64,000 nt of DNA from Mycobacterium sp. Root265 (GTDB lineage Bacteria > Actinomycetota > Actinomycetes > Mycobacteriales > Mycobacteriaceae), in assembly GCF_001428895.1 (NCBI RefSeq), contig NZ_LMJA01000008.1:1-64000 (forward strand), given 5' to 3'. The translations under genes and the position numbers were made by a program. Within the stretch, counting starts at the first letter, position 1, and the number at the start of each line of letters is the position of its first letter. Of the stretch, positions 1 through 8,653 are shown one piece after another. The notes beneath the pieces are model-generated. The model was not told the origin of the DNA and did not search any database. It saw nothing but the letters and a program-made list of their open reading frames with translations.

Positions 1-222
1 ATCCGACCACACCAAGCCATCCAGGACCACACCCCACAGCAGGCATACCTAAACCCAATTAACCAAAAAAACCTGCCAACTTCTTGACTCAAGACACGCT
101 CTATGGACCGCCCGCAAGTGTCATGTCTCGGGACATCGGTGACAGTTCTGCCGCTCACGCGGCACGGCCGAAAGCGCCGAACAGGGACAGGCGCAACACT
201 GTTCACGTAGACCAGACACGCC
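1..222. other. Gene-free left edge, AT-richer than the rest
   Basis: No convincing gene lies here. Bases 40-110 are clearly AT-richer than the flanking coding DNA and include a run of A residues. Bases 119-144 contain nested inverted motifs (TGTCA, TGTC, GACA, TGACA). A short minus-strand reading frame could begin at position 46 and run off the edge, but only about 15 codons are visible. The stretch lies downstream of the CoA-transferase gene and could hold its terminator or an old insertion-sequence end; neither can be shown. Confidence 0.4.
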
Positions 223-1377
223 CTACTGCCGAGGCAGCACCTTGAGTTCCGCCAGCACCGCATCGGTGTCGGCGCCAAGCTCCGGAGCGGGCCCGTGCAC
301 TCGGCCGGGGGTCCGGGAGAACCAGGTCGGCACACCCGGGATACGCATCGTCCCGTGCTCGGTCTCGATGGTCTCGAATAGTCCGACGGCCTTGAGGTGT
401 TCGTTGTCGAACAGGGCGTCCGGGGTGTTGACGGCGGCGGCCGGGATCTCCAGTTCGCGGAACAGTTGCAGCCACTCGTCGGTGGTGCGTTCCTTGAGCG
501 TCTGCGCCACCAGCCCGTACACGGTGTCGATCTGTTTGGCGCGCTGCTCGAGCGTGGCGAACTCGACACTGTTCCAGACCGGCTGCACCCGCTCGATGAA
601 GGCGTTCCAGTGCTTGTCGTTGTAGATGAGCGCCGCAATCTGACCGTCTTTGGTCTCGTACGGCTTGCGGTTGGGCGCCACCGCGCGGGGATACACGGCC
701 GGGCCGAGCGCGGGGTCGAACATGGCGCCGTTGGCATGTTCGACCAACATGAACGATGCCATAGTCTCGAACATGCTGACCTCCACCTCCTGCCCCTCCC
801 CGGTGCGCTCGCGGTGGAACAGCGCCATCGTGGTGGCATACAGCGCCGTCAGGCCCGCCACCTTGTCCGCCATGATGGTGCCGACATAGCTGGCTTCGCC
901 GGTCAATTGTTCTTGTACCGCAGGCAATCCGCATTCGGCCTGGATGGTGTCGTCATAGGCGGGGCGGTCCGCATCGGGACCACGCCTGCCGTACCCGTAG
1001 CAGTTGGTGTAGACGATGGACGGGTTCAGCGCGACGACATCCTCATAGGCGAATCCGAGCTTGGCGATCGCCTTGGCCCGCATCGAGTGGATGAACACGT
1101 CGGCGGTCTCGATCAACGACCGCAGCGCGGCCTTGCCCTCGCTGGTCTGCAGATCGAGCATCACGCCCCGCTTACCGCGGTTCACGTTGATGAAGACACC
1201 GCTCAACCCGGCGACGGGGCCCACCGAGATGTAGCGGGTGTTGTCACCGGCCGGCGGTTCCACCTTGATGACGTCGGCACCCATGTCGGCCATGATCTGG
1301 GTGCAGTACGGCCCCATCACCATCGCGGTCAGGTCGATGACCCGTACACCCTTGAGCGGACCCTGGAATTCAGTCAT
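223..1377 (-). CDS. CaiB/BaiF class III CoA-transferase
   Basis: This 384-residue protein matches family III CoA-transferases, which move CoA between carboxylic acids through an aspartyl-CoA thioester. The N-terminal LKGVRVIDLTAMVMGPYCTQ and the following LADxGADVIKVE-like block (MADMGADVIKVEPP) are typical, as is the later NRGKRGVMLDL. Length is close to the usual 380-410. The ATG at 1377 overlaps the end of the upstream SDR by 8 bases, so it is the last gene of the minus-strand operon. By context it probably activates or transfers CoA onto an acid intermediate of the island's substrate. The substrate is unknown; carnitine, formyl and racemase-type activities all share this fold. Confidence 0.88.
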   Translation of the reverse strand: MTEFQGPLKGVRVIDLTAMVMGPYCTQIMADMGADVIKVEPPAGDNTRYISVGPVAGLSGVFINVNRGKRGVMLDLQTSEGKAALRSLIETADVFIHSMRAKAIAKLGFAYEDVVALNPSIVYTNCYGYGRRGPDADRPAYDDTIQAECGLPAVQEQLTGEASYVGTIMADKVAGLTALYATTMALFHRERTGEGQEVEVSMFETMASFMLVEHANGAMFDPALGPAVYPRAVAPNRKPYETKDGQIAALIYNDKHWNAFIERVQPVWNSVEFATLEQRAKQIDTVYGLVAQTLKERTTDEWLQLFRELEIPAAAVNTPDALFDNEHLKAVGLFETIETEHGTMRIPGVPTWFSRTPGRVHGPAPELGADTDAVLAELKVLPRQ

Positions 1378-2284
1378 GGGCGGCGACCCCGAACGAGTAG
1401 CGAATGTGATCGCTATGTCCGTCGGGCACCGGCGCGAAGACCAGCGGTGCGGTGTCGTCGCGGATCGCGTCGATATTGGCCGCGATGTCCTCGATGGACC
1501 ACGACGGCTGATACACCCCTGGCGTCTCGGCGATGAAGGCCCGCGCGACCCGTCCCGCGATTGCCACGAAGAATTCCCCGGTGACAGAGCATGATTCGTG
1601 TGCCAGCCAGCCGACAGCCGGTGCCACCAGATCCGATCCCATCGGCGGGTAGGCCGAAGTGTCCAGTCCCTCGGCCATTCTGGTCACCGCGCCGGGAATG
1701 ATCGCATTACAGATCACACCCTCGGCCGCCCCTTCCAGCGCCGCCACATTGGTGAGGCCGAGTATCCCGGCCTTCGCCGCGGCATAGTTGGCGACACCCT
1801 GATTGCCGTACAGCCCGCCGATCGACGAGGTGAGCACGATCCGTCCGTAGCCGGCGGCACACATCAGCGGGAATGCCGCACGCACCACGTGAAAGGCGCC
1901 ACGCAGGTGCACATCCAGGACGGACTCGAAGTCCTCGTAACTCAGCTCCTTGAGTGAGCCGCGACGGACGGTGCCCGCGTTGTGGATGAGGATGTCGACC
2001 CGCCCGAAGTTCTCGGTAGCGGTATCCACGATGGCCTTGCCGCCGTCGGCGGTGGCCACCGAATCGGTACTGGCGACGGCTTGGCCACCGGCAGCGATGA
2101 TCTCGCGCACCACGTGATGCGCGGGGCCCTCATCGACCCCGGTCCCGGTCAGGCTGACGCCGGGATCGTTGACGACGATTTTGGCGCCGCGCGATGCCAG
2201 CAGCAGCGCGTACTCGCGGCCCAGGCCGCGACCGCCGCCGGTGATGACGGCGACGCGATCATCGAAGCTGAGTTGACTCGTCAA
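1370..2284 (-). CDS. SDR-family dehydrogenase (hydroxysteroid/MFE-2-like)
   Basis: This short-chain dehydrogenase of 304 residues has the cofactor motif TGGGRGLG at residues 15-22, HNAG at 101-104 and the catalytic pair Y167/K171 (YAAAK), preceded by the serine near 153. It is longer than a minimal SDR. Its N-terminal half resembles the dehydrogenase part of peroxisomal multifunctional enzyme type 2, which oxidises 3-hydroxyacyl-CoA or hydroxysteroids. The start overlaps the stop of the upstream dioxygenase as ATGA (2281-2284), indicating translational coupling. It probably oxidises an alcohol intermediate of the pathway. Family is firm; substrate is not known. Confidence 0.88.
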   Translation of the reverse strand: MTSQLSFDDRVAVITGGGRGLGREYALLLASRGAKIVVNDPGVSLTGTGVDEGPAHHVVREIIAAGGQAVASTDSVATADGGKAIVDTATENFGRVDILIHNAGTVRRGSLKELSYEDFESVLDVHLRGAFHVVRAAFPLMCAAGYGRIVLTSSIGGLYGNQGVANYAAAKAGILGLTNVAALEGAAEGVICNAIIPGAVTRMAEGLDTSAYPPMGSDLVAPAVGWLAHESCSVTGEFFVAIAGRVARAFIAETPGVYQPSWSIEDIAANIDAIRDDTAPLVFAPVPDGHSDHIRYSFGVAAHD

Positions 2285-3114
2285 GCGAACGGTTCCTCGC
2301 CCTCGAGCTTGGTGCGTTGCAGCAGCCGGCCCGAGCTGGGGTCATACGGTGTGGCGCGGTGCATGGTGCCGGTGTTGTCCCAGATGACCAGATCTCCGAC
2401 GGTCCACTTGTGCCGGTAGGTGAACTGCGGCTGGGTCGCCCAATCACGCAGCCGGACCAGCAGTTCCGCGCTCCTGGTGTAGTCGATGTCGGTGATGTGG
2501 CGTGCTGTGGCGCCCAGCACAAGTGACTTGCGGCCCGACTTGTGCGTCCACACCAGAGGCAGTTCCCGGTCACCGATGGCCATCATCTGCTTGAGGGTCT
2601 TCACCGACGGTTCCGGGTCGTAGTAGAACAACGTGTTCCACGCCGAGTGCATCACCCGCAGGTCCGCGATCTCGGCCTTCTCCTCGTCCGGCAGGTCGTC
2701 ATAGGCGGCGTAGGTGTTGCAGAACTCGGTGTCTCCCTCGTCCGGGTTACCCAACGCCACACTCTGCAGCAGCGACGCCAGGATCGGCACCTCGTTCATG
2801 GTGCCGTCCAGATGCCAGTACAACGACCCTTTCAGGTAGTCGGCCTGCTTGTTGACCTCGGTGTCCAGCGACACCTTGTACAGCTTCTCGCCGCGGGCTT
2901 CCGGGGCGAACGTGCCGAGCGTCTCGGTGAAGGCGATCTGCTCCTCATCGCTGAACCCGATCTGCGGGAAGACCAGCACGCCTCGCTGCTCCAGCAGATC
3001 CCGGATCTCAGCGGCGTATTCACCGGACAGCAGGGTGGCCTTGTCGGCGCGCACCTCGGATCCGATGCGGGGCTTGAGGTCCCGTGCCTGTAGTGCCTCG
3101 ACAGCGGTCGTCAT
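2281..3114 (-). CDS. TauD/TfdA-family Fe(II)/2-oxoglutarate dioxygenase
   Basis: This is a 277-residue 2-oxoglutarate-dependent oxygenase. The iron facial triad is visible as H101-x-D103 (YWHLDGT) with distal H252 (GTMHRA), and R267 is the expected 2-oxoglutarate-binding arginine. The family hydroxylates sulfonates, phenoxyacetates, carnitine precursors and other small acids, often releasing a carbonyl compound. The start was placed at 3114 because its ATG overlaps the upstream monooxygenase stop as ATGA; a longer in-frame version from 3156 would intrude into that gene. It is the third type of oxygenase in this operon. The true substrate is unknown. Confidence 0.87.
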   Translation of the reverse strand: MTTAVEALQARDLKPRIGSEVRADKATLLSGEYAAEIRDLLEQRGVLVFPQIGFSDEEQIAFTETLGTFAPEARGEKLYKVSLDTEVNKQADYLKGSLYWHLDGTMNEVPILASLLQSVALGNPDEGDTEFCNTYAAYDDLPDEEKAEIADLRVMHSAWNTLFYYDPEPSVKTLKQMMAIGDRELPLVWTHKSGRKSLVLGATARHITDIDYTRSAELLVRLRDWATQPQFTYRHKWTVGDLVIWDNTGTMHRATPYDPSSGRLLQRTKLEGEEPFA

Positions 3115-4958
3115 GTGGTGAGCTCCAGTCCGTCGAGGTCGCCCTTGGCCCGCCACTGCGCGATCAGGTCATCGAAGGCGTAGAAACCCGGCGAGTAGAA
3201 GTCACCGAGGAACGAGCCGTTGCGTTCCGCGCCGCCGCGGCCTTCGTTGTTGTAATAGCCGGGCGTGCAGGATAATTCGAACGCCGAGTTGTCGATCGAC
3301 AGCTCGCGCACCGTCGAGACCCACCCGTCCTGACCTGCTTGGCTGGGTTCGACCGTCCTGGCGCCGCGGTTCTGGGCTTCGGCGATGATGTAGGCGATGT
3401 GCTCGGCCTGCTGCTCGAACATCGCGGTGGTGTTGGCCGAGACACCGCCCTGGATGAAGCCCATGAAGAACTGGTTCGGGAATCCACGGGTGGTCATCCC
3501 GTGCAGCGTCTTGTAGTCGTTCTGCCAATAGTCGAACAGCGACAGGCTATCCCGGCCGATGATGTTGTCGATGGCGAAGCGGCGGCTGATCTCGGTGGAG
3601 ATCTCGAAGCCGCTGGCGAAGATCACGCAATCGACCTCGTACTCGGCGCCGTCGGCGACTATGCCCTTCTCGGTGAGCCGTTCCACGCCCTTGGACGCCG
3701 ACACGTCGACGAGCGTCACATTCGGCCGGTTGAACGATGCCAGGTACTGCTCGCTGGAGGTCGGCCGCTTGCACATGAAGCGGTAGTACGGCTTCAGCGC
3801 CTCGGCGGTCTCGGGATCCTCGACGATCTCAGCGACGCGGCGACGCAGCCGCTCCATGATCTTGTAGTCCTCTTCTTCCCGGAACGCCATGATCTGTTCG
3901 ATCGTCACCGCTGCGGGGTCATCGCTGCCCGCGATCCGGGCCGTCAGGTTGCGTCCGAGCTCGGTCCAGAAGTCGCAGACCAGATCCGGTTCACCGAAGA
4001 CCACGCCGACAAACGGTGACCAGTTGTGGAAGTTGCGCTTGCGCTCCTCCTGCCAGCCCGGCTGCAACGACGCCGCCCAGTCCGGATCGGTGGGCGGATT
4101 GGACCGCGCGTCGACCGAGGACGGTGTCCGCTGGAACACGAAGAGCTCTTTGGCGTCACGGCCGAGGTGCGGCACCAGCTGGATGCCGGTCGCACCGGTG
4201 CCGACGAGAGCGACGCGCTTGTCCGCCAGCTTGTCCAGGCCACCGTCGGCGTCACCGCCGGTGTAGTCGTAATCCCAGCGGGCCGAATGGAACACGTGAC
4301 CCTGGTAATCCTTGATCCCCGGGATTCCGGGCAACTTCGGGCGGTTGTAGGACCCTTGCGCCATTACGACGAACCGTGCCCGGATGGCGTCGCCGCGGTC
4401 CGTGCTGATCTGCCAGCGCTGCGTCGCGTCCTCCCAGCGCAGATCGCGCACCTGGGTGGAGAACAGCGCACCGTCGTACAGGCCGAAGTGCTTGCCGATG
4501 TTGCGGCAGTGCTGGAAGATCTCGGCGCCGTCGGCGAACTTCTTGGACGGGATGAAACCGAGTTCCTCGAGCAGCGGGACGTAGCAGTAAGCGTCGTTGT
4601 CGCACTGGATGCCCGGGAAGCGGTTCCAGTACCAGACGCCGCCGAAGTCACCGGCCATCTCGATGACGCGGATGCCCTCGACGCCTGCCTTCTTCAGGTA
4701 CGCCCCGGCCAGCAATCCGGCGAAGCCGCCACCGAGGATGACGACGTCGACGTCCTCGGTGATCGGGTCCCGCTCGGTGACCGTCGTGTAGGGGTCGACC
4801 TCGTAGAAATCGGCGAAATCGCCTTCCAGTTCCAGATATTGGTCGGCGCCCTCGGACCGCAGTCGTTTGGCCCGTTCGGCGGCGTACTTCTCCCGGATTG
4901 CCGGGATGTCGATATCGGTCGGGGTGTCGGTGGGCCCGCAGGTCTGTTGGGTGGTCAT
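3111..4958 (-). CDS. Flavin-containing Baeyer-Villiger-type monooxygenase
   Basis: This 615-residue enzyme has two Rossmann motifs, GGGFAG at 76-81 for FAD and GTGATG at 253-258 for NADPH. Between them is the Baeyer-Villiger fingerprint, here YQGHVFHSARWD at 218-229, with tyrosine in the usual phenylalanine position. The N-terminal extension of about 60 residues is like cyclopentadecanone and steroid monooxygenases of actinobacteria. Such enzymes insert oxygen next to a ketone to form an ester or lactone. The ATG at 4958 overlaps the upstream stop (ATGA) and is preferred to an upstream in-frame start at 5117. The ketone could be produced by one of the SDRs of the island. Confidence 0.9.
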   Translation of the reverse strand: MTTQQTCGPTDTPTDIDIPAIREKYAAERAKRLRSEGADQYLELEGDFADFYEVDPYTTVTERDPITEDVDVVILGGGFAGLLAGAYLKKAGVEGIRVIEMAGDFGGVWYWNRFPGIQCDNDAYCYVPLLEELGFIPSKKFADGAEIFQHCRNIGKHFGLYDGALFSTQVRDLRWEDATQRWQISTDRGDAIRARFVVMAQGSYNRPKLPGIPGIKDYQGHVFHSARWDYDYTGGDADGGLDKLADKRVALVGTGATGIQLVPHLGRDAKELFVFQRTPSSVDARSNPPTDPDWAASLQPGWQEERKRNFHNWSPFVGVVFGEPDLVCDFWTELGRNLTARIAGSDDPAAVTIEQIMAFREEEDYKIMERLRRRVAEIVEDPETAEALKPYYRFMCKRPTSSEQYLASFNRPNVTLVDVSASKGVERLTEKGIVADGAEYEVDCVIFASGFEISTEISRRFAIDNIIGRDSLSLFDYWQNDYKTLHGMTTRGFPNQFFMGFIQGGVSANTTAMFEQQAEHIAYIIAEAQNRGARTVEPSQAGQDGWVSTVRELSIDNSAFELSCTPGYYNNEGRGGAERNGSFLGDFYSPGFYAFDDLIAQWRAKGDLDGLELTT

Positions 4959-6136
4959 ACGGTGGCGTTCTCCGGCAGAGCAGCGGGATGCAGTGGTGCG
5001 GCGAGTTCGTGCACGGCCGGCAGCACCTCCTTGGCGAACAGCTTGGTGCTCTCGAAGGCGTCCTCGTAGGGCATGGTGCCGAACTGCGGGACGATGGTCA
5101 CCTCGGAGAACGAGCACGCCTCCTGGGCGGCCTTGAGCTTCTCGAAGACCACCTCGGGTGTGCCGATGAGCAGGTTGGAGGCGTGGTATCCGGGCGGGCC
5201 GCCCTTCTTCTGGTCGCCGGTGACCGATGAGGCGAGGACCGCGGTGGCGGTCGCCTCGCGGGCCGCGTAGGCCTCATATCCGCTGACGCCCTTGAAGTTC
5301 GACGAGTCGGCGAAGCCGTAATGGACGTTGACGTCGCGGTTGGCGGTCCAGATCCACTGCTCGGTGAGCGCCGCGAGCTTGTCGTCCTCCTTTTCGGTGA
5401 CGTACATGAACATCACGTTCTTCGGCTGGCAGGGCTCGAAGCCCTCCTCGGCACGGAAGGTGTTGACCTTGCGGACTTCCTCGCCGGCATCCCAGATGGG
5501 CTTGTTGCCGACGAACAACGGCACCATCCCGCGCCGAGACAGGATCTCCAGCGATTCGGCCGTCGAGGAGGAGCTGAAGATGCGGGAGAACAGGTCCTTG
5601 CTGAGCGGCTCGGGGCGCAGCGACATCTCCGGGAAGCTGAAGATCTCTCCGTCGTAGGAGAACCGCTCACCGGAAAAGGCGAGTTCGAGGATGTCGAGGG
5701 TCTCGTTGAAGCGCTGACGGCTCTGCTCGCGGGGCACACCGACGGCGTCGAACTCGGTCTTGGACACCCCGCGGCCGATGCCGATGGTGTTGTAGCGGCC
5801 GTTGGAGACGATGTCCAGATAGGCAATCTGATGGGCCAGCCGCACCGGATTCCACCACGGCGCGACGGCGACGAAGGTGCCCAGGCTGACTCGCTCGGTG
5901 CGGGCCGCGAAGTAGGTGAGCGCCTGAATCGGGTTGGGCGTCATCCCGTACGGAGTGCCCTGGTGCTCGGGGAACCAGATGCCGTCGTAGCCGAGCGGTT
6001 CGGCCAGATCACCCAATGCCAGCGCGGCCTGCACGCACTTGTAGTCCGGCGTCGCCGGCGGGCTGCTGAAATCGCCCGCCATGACGCGTTCCCAGTCGTG
6101 CGAATTCTGCGCACCGGTACCGAGGTTGACCTTCAT
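4955..6136 (-). CDS. LLM-class (luciferase-like) flavin-dependent monooxygenase
   Basis: This 393-residue protein has a bacterial-luciferase TIM-barrel sequence. Recognisable blocks include GYDGIWFPEHQG near residue 50, SLGTFVAVAP near 85 and the loop RYNTIGIGRGVSK near 115. The family uses FMNH2 or F420H2 supplied by a partner reductase to oxidise its substrate. No flavin reductase is encoded beside it, so a housekeeping reductase or F420 would have to serve. The hairpin between this gene and the upstream Rieske gene may adjust its expression. It may act as a second ketone monooxygenase or a hydroxylase. Family is firm; reaction unknown. Confidence 0.87.
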   Translation of the reverse strand: MKVNLGTGAQNSHDWERVMAGDFSSPPATPDYKCVQAALALGDLAEPLGYDGIWFPEHQGTPYGMTPNPIQALTYFAARTERVSLGTFVAVAPWWNPVRLAHQIAYLDIVSNGRYNTIGIGRGVSKTEFDAVGVPREQSRQRFNETLDILELAFSGERFSYDGEIFSFPEMSLRPEPLSKDLFSRIFSSSSTAESLEILSRRGMVPLFVGNKPIWDAGEEVRKVNTFRAEEGFEPCQPKNVMFMYVTEKEDDKLAALTEQWIWTANRDVNVHYGFADSSNFKGVSGYEAYAAREATATAVLASSVTGDQKKGGPPGYHASNLLIGTPEVVFEKLKAAQEACSFSEVTIVPQFGTMPYEDAFESTKLFAKEVLPAVHELAAPLHPAALPENATV

Positions 6137-6155
6137 ATCGTCTCCTTGCTGAGGT

Positions 6156-6204
6156 GATTTCGGCGTGATTCGCTGCGCTCAGCGCACCCGATCACGCCGA
6201 AATC
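6156..6204. repeat. Perfect 14-bp inverted repeat between LLM and Rieske genes
   Basis: The arms GATTTCGGCGTGAT (6156-6169) and ATCACGCCGAAATC (6191-6204) are exact complements. The 21-base loop contains a second stem, TGCGCT and AGCGCA around a single C. It ends two bases before the Rieske stop codon. It may act as a partial terminator or mRNA stabiliser within the operon, or it may be a dispersed palindromic element. No T-run follows. Confidence 0.75.
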
Positions 6205-6205
6205 G

Positions 6206-7624
6206 CTAAATATCTTGAGGTTTTCCGGCGTCCATGTATTTGGAGAGCTGGTGGTGCAGGTTCACGGTGCTGCGCTCGCGGTACGGGTTGGGCAATGTAC
6301 CGGGAAATCCGGCCGACTTCATACCCTGTTGCACCGCAGCCATATTGGAGAAGTCCTGCGGCAGCACCGACAGCCAGTTCGGTGAATCCTTGGGGGTGTA
6401 GGCCCATTCCGTCTCCGGCTCTTCACCCTTGGGGTACAGCTCGTAGACCGCGACCTCGAAGATGCACTTGTTCGGGTCGTAGCTCGGGTCGGGGCGCGCG
6501 GCGTAGCACAGCGCACTGGTCAGGCCCTGGCCCACTTGGAAGTTCGGGAAGATCTGCCACGCCGTTCCGCTCTGGCCGAGGATGTCGGGCGGGATGGTCG
6601 GCCAGACCACACCCCTGGCCTCGTCATCGCGGCGCGCCGAGGCCAGCCAGTGCTGCAGCACCTGATCGGCCGGGGTGCCCTCGGGCAGCTCGTCGACCAG
6701 ACGCTTGGCCGCATTCACCAGGGTCTTCGTCGTGGTCGCGTTGGTTTCTTCCATGGTGTAGACCTGCATCTCGGCGGTGGAGATGCGGGGGTCCCCGGTG
6801 CCGAGGCGGATCTTGGACTTGGTCTCGTCCATACCCTTCGGCGCGTCGTAACCGATATTGCTGTGCTTACCCTGCGCCTTGGCCCAGCCCTTGAACTCAC
6901 CGAACTTGTTGAATTCCGGGTGGGTGGTGAACACGTGGTAGGTCTCGTTGAAGGCCTCCATCGCGACTTTCCAGTTGCAGTCGAAATACAGCCACTTGCG
7001 CCACTTGTAGCGCATGTTCTCCAGGCCGAACGGATCGAGGATCTTGGCGGCCGGATACAGATAATCGACCAACGCCTCGCAGTGCGGATCCATGTTGATG
7101 AAAAGCCATCCGCCCCAGGTGTCCACCTGCACCGGAGCCAGGTGGGTATTGCCCGGAGTGAGCTTGCCCTGCCAGTCGTCCTGCTCGCGGATGTGGGTGC
7201 AGGTGCCGTCGAGACCATAGGTCCAGCCGTGGAACCCGCAGACGAAAGACTTGCGCGCCCGCCCGGTCGCGTTCTTGGCGCCTTCGGGGTTGTCGATCAG
7301 CTTGCGTCCGCGGTGCATGCAGACGTTGTGGTGGGCCGCGAAGTCCGAAGGGCCCGGCCCGGTCCGGACCACGATGATGGAGTCGTCGAGAATGTCGTAG
7401 GTCAGGTAGCTGCCGACCTCGGGGATCTCCTCGACCCGGCCGACCTGCTGCCAGACCTTGCGCCACAATCTGTCTCGCTCGTTGCGTGCATACTCCGGGG
7501 AGATGTAGGCGTCGACCGGGATGGTCATCGCCGTCGACAGGTCCTCGGCGATCTCGCCCGTCGAATCGTCGGGGTCCGCCTCGATCTCGATCGCGGCGTC
7601 GAGATCGGATTCGGTGTGGGTCAT
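6206..7624 (-). CDS. Rieske non-heme iron oxygenase, large (alpha) subunit
   Basis: This 472-residue protein has the Rieske [2Fe-2S] ligands C102-x-H104 and C129-x2-H132, followed by FHGWTYGLDG. The mononuclear iron site follows in NETYHVFTTHP, with H230 and H235. This is the architecture of aromatic-ring and terpenoid hydroxylating oxygenases. Family members hydroxylate aromatic or cyclic substrates using electrons from a ferredoxin and reductase. No beta subunit, ferredoxin or reductase gene is present in the window's island. It is therefore probably a homo-oligomeric type served by electron carriers encoded elsewhere. It is a likely entry enzyme of the pathway. A 69-base gap with a hairpin separates it from the LLM gene. 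Confidence 0.92.
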   Translation of the reverse strand: MTHTESDLDAAIEIEADPDDSTGEIAEDLSTAMTIPVDAYISPEYARNERDRLWRKVWQQVGRVEEIPEVGSYLTYDILDDSIIVVRTGPGPSDFAAHHNVCMHRGRKLIDNPEGAKNATGRARKSFVCGFHGWTYGLDGTCTHIREQDDWQGKLTPGNTHLAPVQVDTWGGWLFINMDPHCEALVDYLYPAAKILDPFGLENMRYKWRKWLYFDCNWKVAMEAFNETYHVFTTHPEFNKFGEFKGWAKAQGKHSNIGYDAPKGMDETKSKIRLGTGDPRISTAEMQVYTMEETNATTTKTLVNAAKRLVDELPEGTPADQVLQHWLASARRDDEARGVVWPTIPPDILGQSGTAWQIFPNFQVGQGLTSALCYAARPDPSYDPNKCIFEVAVYELYPKGEEPETEWAYTPKDSPNWLSVLPQDFSNMAAVQQGMKSAGFPGTLPNPYRERSTVNLHHQLSKYMDAGKPQDI

Positions 7625-7638
7625 GGCTTGTCTTTCCT

Positions 7639-8484
7639 TCAGATCCGACTGATCGCTTCGCGGAAGTTGTCATCTTTGAGGAACAACGACGTGTTGTCCG
7701 CTCCCAGGTGCGTCCACCGCAGATTGAGACCGCCGTCGACCAGCAGCGTCTGTCCGGTGACATAGCCCGCAAGGTCCGACAACAGGAACAGGATCGCTCC
7801 GGCCTGCTCCTCGGGCGTCCCACGGCGTCCCATCGCGATGGCCCTCTGATCGCGGGCCGGGTCGGCATCGACATAGGTGGCCGATGCCGCGGTCTCGGTC
7901 ACCCCGGGTGCCACCGCATTGACGCGGATGTCGTGATCCGCCAGCTCGACCGCCAGCGTGCGGGTGGCGGCCACGATCGCGGCCTTCGCGGTGCCGTACG
8001 CGATGTGGAACGGCGCAGTGTTCATCCCACTGATCGAGGACACCGACACGATCGAGCCGGGGTCACCGGCGGCCCGGATCTCGGCGGCCACCGCCTGGCT
8101 CATGAAGAACATCGTCTCCAGATTCGCGGTGAACAACTCGCGCCAATCCGAACGGGAGACGCGGGTGGCCGGCATCCAGGTCGCCGGCGCGGCACCACCC
8201 GCGATGTTCACCAGCCCGTAGAGCGTGCCCTCGGCGATGCGTGCCGCTTCCAGCACGGTCTCGATGCCCTCGTCGGTCGACGCGTCGGCGGCCACCGGAA
8301 TCACCGACAGCCCGCGATCGGCCAGCGGCGCGACGTGGGTGTGCAGATTGTCCTTGGAGCGGCTCACCGCGATCACCGTCGCTCCGGCCTCGGCCGCCAG
8401 CCGGGTCACCGTGGTTCCGATTCCGCCACCACCGGCGCCGGAAACCACCACAATGCGGCCATCGAGGCTCAGGAGATCAGTCAT
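7639..8484 (-). CDS. SDR-family oxidoreductase
   Basis: This 281-residue short-chain dehydrogenase has the glycine-rich motif GAGGGGIG near residue 17, NIAGG near 105 and the catalytic YGTAK near 170. The start at 8484 begins MTDLLSLDG, directly before the first beta strand; an in-frame start at 8535 would add 17 unlike residues. It is the first gene of the minus-strand operon, 14 bases ahead of the Rieske gene, and faces the promoter shared with the propeller gene. It may oxidise the Rieske product (alcohol or dihydrodiol). Substrate not known. Confidence 0.87.
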   Translation of the reverse strand: MTDLLSLDGRIVVVSGAGGGGIGTTVTRLAAEAGATVIAVSRSKDNLHTHVAPLADRGLSVIPVAADASTDEGIETVLEAARIAEGTLYGLVNIAGGAAPATWMPATRVSRSDWRELFTANLETMFFMSQAVAAEIRAAGDPGSIVSVSSISGMNTAPFHIAYGTAKAAIVAATRTLAVELADHDIRVNAVAPGVTETAASATYVDADPARDQRAIAMGRRGTPEEQAGAILFLLSDLAGYVTGQTLLVDGGLNLRWTHLGADNTSLFLKDDNFREAISRI

Positions 8485-8653
8485 GACTCGCTTCCGTGGA
8501 TCCGCGCCGGAATCCATCATTTGTCCGTACAACATATGTGACTCTACTCAACGGAGAACACTATTCCGCAGCAGTTATCTCCTCGTCAAGGGTGAGCCGC
8601 GGACCTTGACGGACTATTGTCTGGACTAGCAGTGGCTTGATAGCGTCCAGCAC
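8485..8653. promoter_or_regulatory. Divergent promoter region of the catabolic island
   Basis: This 169-base intergenic region separates the two arms of the island and must hold at least the minus-arm promoter. It contains ACATATGT (8532-8539). At 8619-8626 lies GTCTGGAC, which matches the core of HutC-type GntR operators (GTCTAGAC) at seven of eight bases. The GntR regulator gene lies one gene downstream on the plus strand, so control from here is plausible but is an inference. Confidence 0.5.
8619..8626. promoter_or_regulatory. Candidate GntR (HutC-type) operator half-core
   Basis: GTCTGGAC fits the known HutC-subfamily pattern GT-N-TA-N-AC except for one base. It lies 28 bases before the ATG of the propeller gene, between the island's two arms. 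Eight bases occur often by chance, so the call rests mainly on the position and the nearby GntR gene. Confidence 0.35.

Noticed and set aside
1-46. Truncated gene starting at position 46 on the minus strand
   Set aside because: Only 15 codons are visible, with no ribosome site; too little to call.
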